Notes: a model not told the origin generated them from the letters alone. A stretch of 41,087 bases of DNA from JALYRV01 sp036675475 (GCA_036675475.1 JAKFEY010000026.1:1-41087); one strand, 5' to 3'. Counted from the first letter of the stretch, positions 33,274 to 40,549 are shown. Made by a program: numbers and translations.

Positions 33274-35703
33274 TTGCCGGTTCGCTCCGTTTCGGTCGCC
33301 GTGCCGGTGCCCGGCCTCCCGGCGCTGACGTACCGCGTTCCCGCGCATCTCGATATCCCCGAGCCCGGCACCCGCGTCCTCGTGCCTGTCGGCACGCGGC
33401 AGGTCACCGGCTTCGTAGTACCGGCGGCAGGCACGGTTGCTTCCGCCAGCAACCAGCAACCAGCAACCAGCAACCTGCGCGATGTCGTCGAAATCCTCGA
33501 TCCCTCGCCCCTCCTGCCGCGCGAAATCGTCGATCTTGCGCTGTGGACGGCCGACTACTACCTGGCCGGTCCAGGCGAAGCGCTGGCGACGGCCATGCCG
33601 CCGCAGAGCGCGGTGTTCACGAAGCGCGTCGCGCAGCTGACCGAGGCGGGCGAGGCCAACCATCTGCAGGTGGGCCTCCGCAAGCAGGCGCTTGACCTGC
33701 TGCGCGAGCACGGCACCCTCACGATCGAGTCGCTGGCGCGTCGGCTGGACAGTCCGCAAGGCAAGGGCGCGGTGGATGGGCTCGTGCGCGACGGTCTGAT
33801 CGCCATGACGCAGCCCCTGGCCGGACGCCGCGACGCTTTTCGCACCGTCGCGCGCGTCCGGCTCACCGCGCTCGGCGACGACCCACAGCTCACGCGCGCG
33901 AAGCGCCAGGGCGAGCTGCTCGAGCTGCTGCGCGGCGCGCCCGACGGCTTCACCGCCCGCGAGCTCGACGCGCGCGGCATCGGCTGGGACGTGGCCAAGC
34001 GCCTGGCCGCCTCTGGCCTCGCCGCGATCGATCAGGTGCAGCTGGAACGCGACCCATTTAATGGGGACGGGCCGACCCGTCCCCCTTTTCGCGCGCTCAC
34101 CGACGAGCAGGCCGCCGCGGTCGACACCCTCACCGGCCTGCTCGACGCGAAGACGTTCGCCACGGCGCTGCTGCACGGCGTCACCGGCTCGGGCAAGACC
34201 GAGGTCTACCTGCGCCTCGCCGCGCGCGCGCTCGACCAGCGCCGCCGCGTGCTGATCCTCGTGCCCGAGATCGCCCTCACGCCGGCCGCCGCCGCCATCT
34301 TCCGCGGCGCCTTCGGCGATCGCGTCGCCATCCAGCACAGCGCGCTCTCCGACGGCGAGCGCCACGATCAATGGCATCGCATCCGCCGCGGCGACGTCGA
34401 CGTCGTCGTCGGCACGCGCTCGGCGGTGTTTGCGCCGCTGCCCGACGTCGGGCTCATCGTTGTCGACGAGGAGCACGACGGCTCGTTCAAGCAGGACGAA
34501 TCGCCGCGCTATCACGGCCGCGACGTCGCCGTCGTGCGCGCGCGCAACGCCGGCGCGCTCATCGTGCTCGGCTCGGCCACGCCCGCGCTCGAAACGTTCG
34601 AGAACGCGCGCCAGGGGCGGTACCGGTTGGTGACGATGGCGCGGAGGGTGATGGATCGGGCGCTGGCGGCGGTGCAGGTGGTGGACATGCAGGAGGAGTT
34701 CGCCGAGCGCGGGCCCGACATCGTGCTGAGCCGGCCGCTCGAGGAAGCGCTGACGGCGCACATCGCGCGCGGCGAGCAGGCGGTGGTGCTGCTCAACCGC
34801 CGCGGCTTCGCGACGCTGATGTTCTGCCGGCAGTGCGGGCACACGCTCGAATGCCCGAACTGCAGCTTGTCGCTGACGATCCACAAAGGCACGCGGCGCG
34901 CGCGCTGTCACTACTGCAACCACGCCATGCCGCTGCCCGACAAATGCGTGAAGTGCGGCGGGGCGTTCATGGAGCAGAGCGGCTTCGGCACCGAGCGTGT
35001 CGAGGCGGAAATCCGGGCGCTGCTGCCGGAAGCGCGCATCACGCGCGTCGACCGCGACACGGTGCGCAGGCGGGGCGCGATCACCGGCCTGCTTGCCGCG
35101 ATGGCCGCGCGCAAAATCGACGTGCTCGTCGGTACGCAGATGATCGCGAAGGGGCACGACTTTCCGGCCGTGACGCTCGTGGGCGTGGTGTCGGCCGACG
35201 TCGGTCTGGGGATGCCGGACTTCCGGGCGGGGGAGCGCACGTTCCAGCTGCTCACGCAGGTGTCGGGCCGCGCGGGCCGCGGCGACAAGCCGGGCATCGC
35301 CATCGTGCAGACGCTGTTCCCGAAACACTACAGCATCCAGCATGCCACGCGGCAGGACTATGGGAGCTTCTTCGAAGACGAGATGACCTTCCGTCGCGCC
35401 ATGCGGTATCCGCCGGCCGCATCGCTGATCAACGTGATCGTGCGCGGCCCGTCAGCCGGCGATGCGATGGATCTGGCAGGGGACCTCGCGAGGCGCGTGC
35501 GTCAGGCGCCGTCGCCCGGCATCAAGGTGCTCGGCCCGGCGCCCGCGCCGCTCGCGCGCATCAAGGGCGAGCATCGCGCGCAGTTCTTCATCAAGGGCAC
35601 CAACCGCGCCCGCATGCGCGACGCGCTGCGCGCTGCCGTCGACGATCGCGCCGACGCGCGCCGCCGCATCAGCATCGACGTCGACCCGCTCAGCGTGCTC
35701 TAG
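33274..35703 (+). CDS. priA: Primosomal protein N' (replication restart helicase)
   Basis: 809 residues from a TTG at 33274, directly after the previous stop. The N-terminal DNA-binding part includes LTYRVPAHLDIPEPGTRVLVPVGTR. The helicase core has Walker A GVTGSGKTEVYL, DEEHDGSFKQDESPRYHGRD (DExH) and LGSATPALET. The zinc-binding insert has eight cysteines (CRQCGHTLECPNC, CHYCNHAMP, KCVKCGG). The later motifs are GTERVEAEI, LVGTQMIAKGHDFPAVTLVGV and QVSGRAGRG. It reloads the replicative helicase at stalled forks. Two in-frame insertions stand out: SASNQQPATSN (about 58-68), from a 7-bp tandem repeat, and NGDGPTRPPF (about 264-273), from a 9-bp-stem palindrome. Both lie between domains. Confidence 0.96.
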   Translation: MPVRSVSVAVPVPGLPALTYRVPAHLDIPEPGTRVLVPVGTRQVTGFVVPAAGTVASASNQQPATSNLRDVVEILDPSPLLPREIVDLALWTADYYLAGPGEALATAMPPQSAVFTKRVAQLTEAGEANHLQVGLRKQALDLLREHGTLTIESLARRLDSPQGKGAVDGLVRDGLIAMTQPLAGRRDAFRTVARVRLTALGDDPQLTRAKRQGELLELLRGAPDGFTARELDARGIGWDVAKRLAASGLAAIDQVQLERDPFNGDGPTRPPFRALTDEQAAAVDTLTGLLDAKTFATALLHGVTGSGKTEVYLRLAARALDQRRRVLILVPEIALTPAAAAIFRGAFGDRVAIQHSALSDGERHDQWHRIRRGDVDVVVGTRSAVFAPLPDVGLIVVDEEHDGSFKQDESPRYHGRDVAVVRARNAGALIVLGSATPALETFENARQGRYRLVTMARRVMDRALAAVQVVDMQEEFAERGPDIVLSRPLEEALTAHIARGEQAVVLLNRRGFATLMFCRQCGHTLECPNCSLSLTIHKGTRRARCHYCNHAMPLPDKCVKCGGAFMEQSGFGTERVEAEIRALLPEARITRVDRDTVRRRGAITGLLAAMAARKIDVLVGTQMIAKGHDFPAVTLVGVVSADVGLGMPDFRAGERTFQLLTQVSGRAGRGDKPGIAIVQTLFPKHYSIQHATRQDYGSFFEDEMTFRRAMRYPPAASLINVIVRGPSAGDAMDLAGDLARRVRQAPSPGIKVLGPAPAPLARIKGEHRAQFFIKGTNRARMRDALRAAVDDRADARRRISIDVDPLSVL
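33446..33473 (+). repeat. CCAGCAA heptamer, four exact copies inside priA
   Basis: Four perfect 7-bp units in a row (28 bp). Because 7 is not a multiple of 3, the reading frame rotates between units. A gain or loss of one unit would shift priA out of frame. Confidence 0.85.
34063..34084 (+). repeat. Perfect palindrome inside priA
   Basis: GGGGACGGG (34063-34071), loop CCGA, then CCCGTCCCC (34076-34084). It sits in frame between the N-terminal domain and the helicase core, flanked by TTTAAT on the left and CTTTTC on the right. Confidence 0.75.
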
Positions 35704-35713
35704 GCCGCCATCG

Positions 35714-35773
35714 ACACGTTTGCAGGACATGTCGATGGATCGGCAAAAAATCGACATGTCGTCCGGCACGTGT
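35714..35773. terminator. Nested inverted repeat between the convergent priA and M50 genes
   Basis: An 11-bp perfect inverted repeat, GACATGTCGAT (35726-35736) and its complement (35750-35760), has a 13-nt loop. Outer arms ACACGT and ACGTGT (35714-35719 and 35768-35773) extend it. It lies in the 120-bp gap where two transcripts meet, so a two-way terminator is likely, although there is no T run after the stem. The inner 8-mer GACATGTC is itself a palindrome occurring twice, 27 bp apart, so a protein-binding site is an alternative. Confidence 0.5.
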
Positions 35774-35823
35774 GAGGCGCGCCCAGTTTAATGGTGTGTC
35801 AGTTGCAGGCCTAAAATGCCGGA

Positions 35824-36675
35824 TCAGCTCGCGAACACCAGCTCCACCGGCGCTGACGTAAAGCACAGCACCAGCATCACCACCGCGACCACGAACACGG
35901 CGATGCGCCTGCCGTCGAGCCCGTCGTATTCGTTCCACACGGTCGGGTGCCGCGTGCCCAGGAAGAACATCATCACCAGCATCATCAGCGTCAGCGCCGC
36001 CCAGCTGGTGGAATAAATCGTCAGGCCTACCGCGATGATCACCGTGGCGTACGACACCCACGTCGAGCGGCGGCCGATCAGCGCGTACATCAAATGCCCG
36101 CCATCGAGCTGGCCGAAGGGCAGCAGGTTGAGCGCCGTGGCGAGCATCCCGAACCAGGCGGCGAACACCATCGGATGGATGTTCAGCGAGTAGCCTTCCG
36201 GCACGGTGCCGAAGAACATCCGCGCCGTCAGGTCGAACAGCAGCGGCGTGCCCAGCACCATGCCCTCGAAGTCGTCGGGCACACGCACCACGGTCGACCA
36301 GGCAATCCCAACCACCAGAAACGGGAGGAGCGCGACAAAGCCGGCGATCGGGCCGGCCACGCCGATGTCGAACAAGGCCGCGCGCGTGGGAAAGCCGTCG
36401 CGGATGCGAATGACCGCGCCGAACGTGCCCGCGATCGTCGGCGCCGGAATGAAGTACGGCAGCGACGCATCGACCCCGTAGCGCCGGCACATCACGTAGT
36501 GCCCGAATTCGTGCGCGCCGAGGATGGCCAGCACCCCCACGGCATACCAGCCGCCCGACATCCACGAGATCTCGGGATACTGACCGGTCAAGCCGGCCAG
36601 AAAGGACTGATAGTGACTGGCGCCCACGAACCACGTCGTGGCCAATGTGGCGAGGAAAAGTCCGAGATGGATCAC
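35824..36675 (-). CDS. Site-2-protease (M50) family intramembrane metalloprotease
   Basis: 283 residues from a GTG at 36675. The zinc motif HEFGH (55-59) lies in a membrane helix, and LPFGQLDGGH (185-194) provides the third zinc ligand D191. Six or more hydrophobic segments are visible, including VAGPIAGFVALLPFLVVGI and ATVIIAVGLTIYSTSW. There is no PDZ domain, so it belongs to the small S2P group rather than to RseP. Such proteases cut transmembrane substrates, often anti-sigma or membrane-bound regulators. The substrate is unknown. It lies 31 bp after the HU gene on the same strand and probably shares its strong promoter. Confidence 0.93.
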   Translation of the reverse strand: MIHLGLFLATLATTWFVGASHYQSFLAGLTGQYPEISWMSGGWYAVGVLAILGAHEFGHYVMCRRYGVDASLPYFIPAPTIAGTFGAVIRIRDGFPTRAALFDIGVAGPIAGFVALLPFLVVGIAWSTVVRVPDDFEGMVLGTPLLFDLTARMFFGTVPEGYSLNIHPMVFAAWFGMLATALNLLPFGQLDGGHLMYALIGRRSTWVSYATVIIAVGLTIYSTSWAALTLMMLVMMFFLGTRHPTVWNEYDGLDGRRIAVFVVAVVMLVLCFTSAPVELVFAS

Positions 36676-36706
36676 GAACGAGCTGCCCGGGCTCTTACGA
36701 ACCCTG

Positions 36707-36979
36707 TTACGAACCGATATTCTGCAGTTCCTTGCCGGGCTTGAAGCGGATGGTGCGGCCCGGCGGGATGCGCACTTCCTTGCCGGTGCGGGGGTTGCGC
36801 CCGATGCCGCGCTTGCGAGGCTTCACCTGAAAGACGCCGAAGCCGCGCAGCTCAATCCGCTCGCCGCGCTGCATCGACAGCCGCATCGCATCGAAAACCG
36901 CGTCGACTGCCACCTCGGCCTTCACCTTGGTGATGTCCGCGATCCTCGACACCTCATTAACGATGTCGACCTTGATCAT
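36707..36979 (-). CDS. HU/IHF-family DNA-binding protein
   Basis: 90 residues, standard length. MIKVDIVNEVSRIADITKV opens the helical dimerisation part. RGFGVFQVKPRKRG and GRNPRTGKEVRIPP form the DNA-bending beta arm with its conserved proline (NPRTG). It is a small nucleoid protein that bends and compacts DNA. The sequence between the arms does not separate HU from IHF subunits safely, so no symbol is given. A near-consensus promoter (37006-37034) lies just upstream, fitting a highly expressed gene. The leader would be about 20 nt. It is divergent from der. Confidence 0.95.
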   Translation of the reverse strand: MIKVDIVNEVSRIADITKVKAEVAVDAVFDAMRLSMQRGERIELRGFGVFQVKPRKRGIGRNPRTGKEVRIPPGRTIRFKPGKELQNIGS

Positions 36980-37005
36980 TTAGGGAATCCAGCTTGTGTC
37001 TAACT

Positions 37006-37034
37006 ACTATAAATAGAAAGACTTACGCTGTCAA
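37006..37034 (-). promoter_or_regulatory. Strong sigma70-type promoter for the HU gene
   Basis: On the minus strand TTGACA (37034-37029) is followed after exactly 17 bp by TATAGT (37011-37006). Only one base of the -10 departs from consensus. The HU start codon is about 27 nt downstream of the -10 box. Confidence 0.75.
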
Positions 37035-37071
37035 TGATCCCTCTAAGTGTATCCCTGATAGACTCGGGGAC

Positions 37072-38469
37072 ATGGCCTCCAAGGGCGACAATCGCCCCGC
37101 CGTCGTCCTCGTCGGCCGTCCAAACGTTGGGAAATCCACCCTCTTCAACAAAATCACCGGCACGCGGCGGTCGATCGTGGCCCCCGTGGCCGGAACGACC
37201 AGGGACATGATTGCGCAGCCCGCGGAATGGCGGGCGCGCGAGTTCATGCTGGTGGATACCGGCGGCATGTTCGGGGCGACGACCGACCCGCTGCACGAGC
37301 TCGTGGTGCATCACGGCCGGAAGGCGCTCGAGAGTGCCGACCTGATCGTGCTGGTGGTGGACGGGCGCGAGGGCTTGGTGCCGGGCGACGAGGAAATCGC
37401 GCGCGCCATCCGCGAAGCCGACAAGCAGGTGATTGTCGCGGTCAACAAGACCGACGACCGGCGATCGCGCGATCGCGCGCTGGAGTTCTACAGCCTCGGC
37501 TTCGACACGCTGGTGGAAGTGGCGGCCGAGCACGGCAGCGGCGTCGGGGATCTGCTCGACGAGGTCGTCGCGCGGTTGCCTGCTGCGCCGAAGGTGGAGG
37601 CGGTGGAAGAGACCGTTCCCGCCGAGGGTGAAGAGGTCATCGACGAGCATGGCCCGTCGCGGCCCGACGAGATCCGCGTCGCCATCGTGGGCCGGCCCAA
37701 CGCCGGCAAGTCGTCGCTGCTCAACCGCCTGCTGAACGAAGAGCGCGTGATGGTGAGCGAGGTGCCGGGCACCACGCGCGACGCCGTCGACGTCGAGCTG
37801 CAGTGGTACAACAAGAAGTTCCGTCTGGTCGACACGGCCGGCATCCGCAAGGCCGGCAAGGTGCACAAGGCCGGGCTCGTCGAAAACGTCAGCGTCGTCA
37901 TCGCCAAGCGCGCCATCGCTCGCGCCGACGTGGCGTTGCTGATGATCGACGCGCTCGAGGGCGCCGCCGATCAGGACGGCGCGATTGCCGGCGAGGCCGA
38001 ACGCACCGGCTGCGGCATCGTCATCGTGGCGAACAAGTGGGACCTGATGAAAGGGCGCGGCCCCGAGTTCGTGAAGGAATTCGACGAGCGGCTGCGCCGC
38101 GAGCTGAAGTTTCTCGACTACGCCCCGGTGCTGCACATCTCGGCGCTCACGGGCGAGCGCGCGTCGAAGGTGCTCGAGACGGCGGACCGCGTTGCCGAGT
38201 CGCGCCGGCGGCGCATCACGACGGGCGAGCTGAACCGGTTTTTCAAGCGCATCACCGAAGCGAATCCGCCCGTGGCGCCCGGCGCGCGCGGCGAAGTGCG
38301 CGTGATGTACGCCGTGCAGTCGGGCATCGAGCCGCCCGAGTTCGTGATCTTCACGAACATCGCGACGAAGTTCCACTTCTCCTACGAGCGGTTCCTGCTC
38401 AACCAGCTGCGCGACACCTTCGGCTTCGAAGGCACGCCGATCCGGCTGCATGTGCGGAAGAGTGGATAG
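37072..38469 (+). CDS. der: Ribosome-assembly GTPase Der (EngA)
   Basis: About 465 residues from the ATG at 37072. An in-frame extension to 36994 is rejected, because it would overlap the HU promoter and lacks similarity to the family. The two tandem GTPase domains are clear: GRPNVGKSTLFN, DTGGMFG and NKTD in the first, GRPNAGKSSLLN, DTAGIRKAGK and NKWD in the second. A C-terminal KH-like domain follows (GEVRVMYAVQSGIEPPEFVIF). Der is essential for 50S subunit maturation. The linker between the GTPase domains (about 175-200) is acidic, as usual. The gene ends in a complex repeat region that probably terminates transcription. Confidence 0.96.
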   Translation: MASKGDNRPAVVLVGRPNVGKSTLFNKITGTRRSIVAPVAGTTRDMIAQPAEWRAREFMLVDTGGMFGATTDPLHELVVHHGRKALESADLIVLVVDGREGLVPGDEEIARAIREADKQVIVAVNKTDDRRSRDRALEFYSLGFDTLVEVAAEHGSGVGDLLDEVVARLPAAPKVEAVEETVPAEGEEVIDEHGPSRPDEIRVAIVGRPNAGKSSLLNRLLNEERVMVSEVPGTTRDAVDVELQWYNKKFRLVDTAGIRKAGKVHKAGLVENVSVVIAKRAIARADVALLMIDALEGAADQDGAIAGEAERTGCGIVIVANKWDLMKGRGPEFVKEFDERLRRELKFLDYAPVLHISALTGERASKVLETADRVAESRRRRITTGELNRFFKRITEANPPVAPGARGEVRVMYAVQSGIEPPEFVIFTNIATKFHFSYERFLLNQLRDTFGFEGTPIRLHVRKSG

Positions 38470-38474
38470 TGATC

Positions 38475-38502
38475 AGGCCAGAGGCCAGAGGCCAGAGGCC
38501 AG
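38475..38502. repeat. AGGCCAG heptamer, four exact copies after der
   Basis: Four perfect 7-bp units (28 bp) begin 5 nt after the der stop codon. They can pair with the GGCCTAT repeats at 38553-38573, nesting the hairpin at 38509-38536 inside. Confidence 0.85.
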
Positions 38503-38508
38503 AAGATT

Positions 38509-38536
38509 AGCCGCTGGCGCCTTGTCGCCAGCGGCT
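38509..38536 (+). terminator. Hairpin between der and the MerR-type gene
   Basis: AGCCGCTGGCG (38509-38519) pairs perfectly with 38526-38536 over 11 bp, with a 6-nt loop. There is no following T run. Outer inverted arms ATCAGGCCA (38472-38480) and TGGCCTGAT (38566-38574) enclose it. Termination of der is the simplest role. Confidence 0.55.
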
Positions 38537-38573
38537 CATGCCGATGGTCTAAGGCCTATGGCCTATGGCCTGA

Positions 38574-38579
38574 TATAAT
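38574..38579 (+). promoter_or_regulatory. -10 box for the MerR-type regulator
   Basis: TATAAT ends 17 nt before the ATG at 38597. Its first base is also the last base of the outer inverted repeat. No recognisable -35. Confidence 0.5.
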
Positions 38580-38596
38580 CGCTCTCCTGCGCGTTG

Positions 38597-39067
38597 ATGG
38601 CCTCAACAGAGATTCCGAACCGGGCGGCGTTCAAGGCCGCTGAGGTCTGCACCATCGCAGGGTTGCAGCCTTACGTGCTGCGCACCTGGGAAGCGGAGTT
38701 TCCGGATCTCGGCGTGGCCGGCTCCGGGCAGGGCGCGCGGGTGTACCGCAAGGCCGATGTCGAGAAGGTGCTGAAGCTGAAGCACCTCATCCTGGTCGAG
38801 GGGCTGACCCTGGCCGGGGCGCGGCGAAAGATTACGGAGGCTGATGGCACATCGGACGAGCCTGACGCCGAAACGCTGCTGCCGGCGCTGCTGTCGGCAG
38901 AGGTGAAGACCCGGATCCTCGAGATCCGGCGCGGGCTCGAGTCGCTGCTGCAGATGCTGTCGGCCGACCCCGGCCGTCACACGCGTGAAGCGGCGGAGTT
39001 CGCGCTTCAGGCGCAGGCCGACGCCGCAGTGCCCGCCAGGGCCGCGTCGCGCAAGCGGAAGAAGTAG
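38597..39067 (+). CDS. MerR-family transcriptional regulator
   Basis: 156 residues. The winged helix-turn-helix is visible: FKAAEVCTIAGLQPYVLRTWEAEF (about 12-35), then ARVYRKADVEKVLKLKHLILVEGLTLAGARRKI (47-79), the standard MerR DNA-binding plan. The C-terminal half (LLSAEVKTRILEIRRGLESLLQML) is a short helix that should dimerise the protein, followed by a basic tail (ASRKRKK). No cysteine or ligand-binding domain is evident, so the signal is unknown. Related short regulators often control cell-envelope or stress genes. ATG 38597 is preferred to the TTG at 38594. A tRNA gene follows 11 bp after the stop. Confidence 0.9.
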   Translation: MASTEIPNRAAFKAAEVCTIAGLQPYVLRTWEAEFPDLGVAGSGQGARVYRKADVEKVLKLKHLILVEGLTLAGARRKITEADGTSDEPDAETLLPALLSAEVKTRILEIRRGLESLLQMLSADPGRHTREAAEFALQAQADAAVPARAASRKRKK

Positions 39068-39078
39068 TTCGTTCGTGT

Positions 39079-39152
39079 CGGGATGTAGCGCAGCCTGGTA
39101 GCGCGCCTGCTTGGGGTGCAGGAGGTCGTGGGTTCGAGTCCCGCCATCCCGA
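39079..39152 (+). tRNA. tRNA-Pro (anticodon GGG)
   Basis: A complete 74-base cloverleaf. Acceptor CGGGATG pairs with CATCCCG, the D arm GCGC pairs with GCGC around AGCCTGGTA, and the anticodon stem CCTGC/GCAGG closes the loop TTGGGGT, giving GGG. The T arm is GTGGG/CCCGC around TTCGAGT. The discriminator base is A, and CCA is not encoded. It decodes CCC and CCU. Confidence 0.97.
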
Positions 39153-39174
39153 CTATTTTTGCCAAATGCCTGGG

Positions 39175-39190
39175 TGTCACCCGGGTGACA
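39175..39190. repeat. 16-bp perfect palindrome between tRNA-Pro and the insertion element
   Basis: TGTCACCCGGGTGACA is its own complement. It is framed by CTGGG (39170-39174) and CCCAG (39196-39200), giving a nested inverted repeat. A second small AT-rich hairpin (ATTATT/AATAAT, 39201-39215) follows. Possible roles are a tRNA terminator or part of the left end of the mobile element. Confidence 0.6.
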
Positions 39191-39245
39191 GAAAGCCCAG
39201 ATTATTTTCAATAATAGCGCCTGATGCTCTGTCGAGTTCAGGGCA

Positions 39246-39476
39246 ATGTTTCGAAGCGAGGTCGAGGGCGGACGGCCGTCCGCCGATGTCTGCCGCCAGA
39301 TTGGCGTCAGCGAGGCCACGTTCTACATCTGGAAGAAGAAATACGCCCACCTGGGCGTGAGCGAGCTGCGCAAGCTCCGCGCGCTCGAGGACGAAAACGG
39401 CCGACTGAAACGCCTGGTCGCGGATCTCTCGCTCGACAAGCACATCCTGACCGAGGCCCTGCGAAAAAAAGTCTGA
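39246..39476 (+). pseudogene. IS3 transposase OrfA, 5'-truncated
   Basis: 76 residues from the ATG at 39246. The helix-turn-helix and leucine-zipper part are clear: GRPSADVCRQIGVSEATFYI, WKKKYAHLGVSELRKLR, LEDENGRLKRLVADLSLDKH, ending ALRKKV. Intact relatives begin about twelve residues earlier with a block like RFTEEQI. Here the in-frame sequence upstream is CSVEFRAMFRSEVEGGRP after a TGA at 39222, so the conserved start has been lost or altered. The protein normally binds the element ends and, by -1 frameshifting, is fused to OrfB. Confidence 0.75.
39464..39471 (+). other. Programmed -1 frameshift signal of the IS3 element
   Basis: A run of seven A followed by G lies at the orfA end. A -1 slip would read on as SLRPTQRRALAAW in the orfB frame, exactly the OrfAB junction expected for this family. 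Confidence 0.7.
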
Positions 39477-40323
39477 GGCCCACACAGCGCCGCGCGCTGG
39501 CCGCGTGGGTGCAGAGCACCTTCGCCGTCAGCTGCGTGCGGGCCTGTCACCTGGCGCAGTTCAGTCGGACGGCGTGGTACCGGCGCTCGACGCGCGACGA
39601 CCAGGCTGCGTTGCGCAGTCGCATCCGCGAGCTCGCGCATGCACGTCCACGCTTGGCTTCACGCGGATCTGGGTGCTGCTGCGCCGAGAGAGCTGGATGG
39701 TCAACAAGAAGCGCGTGCGGCGTCTGTATCGGCTCGACGGCCTGCAGCTCCGAATGCGGGTGCGTCGACGCAAGCACATCGCGCTGCATCGCGGCCCGGC
39801 GCCGACGCCGGTCGGCCCCGCGGAACGCTGGAGCATGGATTTCGTCCACGACGCGCTGGTTGACGGCCGTCCGTTCCGCGTCCTGACCGTGGTCGATCAG
39901 TGGAGTCGTCAAAGCCCGATCCTGGAGGCGGCGTCGAGCATGTCGGGGCGCACCGTCGGTGACGCGCTCGATCGGGTGCTGATCGGCAGCGCGACACCTC
40001 GATCGATCACCGTCGACCACGGCACCGAATTCATGTCCCGCGCACTCGAAGACTGGGCCTATGCGCGCGGTGTGCAGCTCGATTTCATTCGGCCGGGAAA
40101 ACCAGTGGAAAACGCCTACATCGAGTCGTTCAACGGGCGCCTGCGCGACGAGTGCCTGAACGTCCACCAATTCACGTCGATCGAGGATGCCCAGGCCAAG
40201 ATCGAAGCGTGGCGCGTCAACTACAATCAGCGACGGCCCCACAGCTCGCTCGGCCATCTGACACCGAACGAGTATGCGCAGCGACGTCAGAAATCAGGGG
40301 CCGTCGAAGCCGCGATTCTCTAG
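39470..40323 (+). pseudogene. IS3 transposase OrfB (DDE integrase), frameshifted
   Basis: In the -1 frame the protein reads SLRPTQRRALAAWVQSTF and continues to IRELAHARPR. It then jumps frame to FTRIWVLLRRESWMVNKKRV, which runs to the TAG at 40323. Restoring one base between 39652 and 39655 joins the two, so a single-base deletion inactivated the gene. The catalytic DDE part downstream is intact: WSMDFVHDAL, TVDHGTEF and YIESFNGRLRDECL. An apparently open frame starting at 39505 begins with about 50 out-of-frame residues and is not a real start. Recoding at this second site is very unlikely. Confidence 0.85.
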
Positions 40324-40422
40324 CTCGATCTGTGGCGTTTCGGGACCAACGTCATGATGCGGAGCAGTCTACCCCCGACTGTTCACTGACCGGGGAAGCT
40401 TACGCGCTCATGCAAGAAAAAT

Positions 40423-40437
40423 GGGTAATCTCTACCC
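40423..40437. promoter_or_regulatory. GGGTA-N5-TACCC dyad, copy 1
   Basis: GGGTAATCTCTACCC, an inverted repeat with 5-bp arms, preceded by T and followed by G. Copy 2 shares TGGGTAAT and TACCCG. Possibly an operator. Confidence 0.4.
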
Positions 40438-40549
40438 GAGAATTTCCTCGGAGGGCGCTCCGGTAGGTCAGAAAGGCCGGAATCGTAGCGACGAAAGGCG
40501 TCAGAAACGTCCAACAGGACGCCCGGCAAGTGGCGAAGCCTCGCTGTCT

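Larger units (their letters stand above)
39222..40323 (+). mobile_element. Decayed IS3-family insertion sequence
   Basis: Two overlapping transposase frames, orfA and orfB, joined by an A7G slippery run, identify the IS3 family. The orfA frame lacks the usual first dozen residues, and orfB has a one-base deletion near 39653-39655. The element cannot make a full transposase. Terminal inverted repeats and a target duplication could not be defined, so the outer limits are uncertain; the AT-rich stretch at 39160-39220 may include the left end. Confidence 0.85.

Noticed and set aside
33446..33473. Tandem heptamers as a CRISPR array
   Set aside because: Units are 7 bp with no spacers; they are microsatellites.
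32677..35343. An 888-codon open frame on the minus strand opposite priA
   Set aside because: PriA is unmistakable on the plus strand; the antisense frame is a codon-bias shadow.
36994..37071. Longer start for Der
   Set aside because: The extra 26 residues have no family similarity and overlap the HU promoter region.
39505..39660. OrfB starting at 39505 as an intact transposase
   Set aside because: The first 50 or so residues do not resemble OrfB; the matching residues are in the next frame up to 39652, so there is a frameshift.
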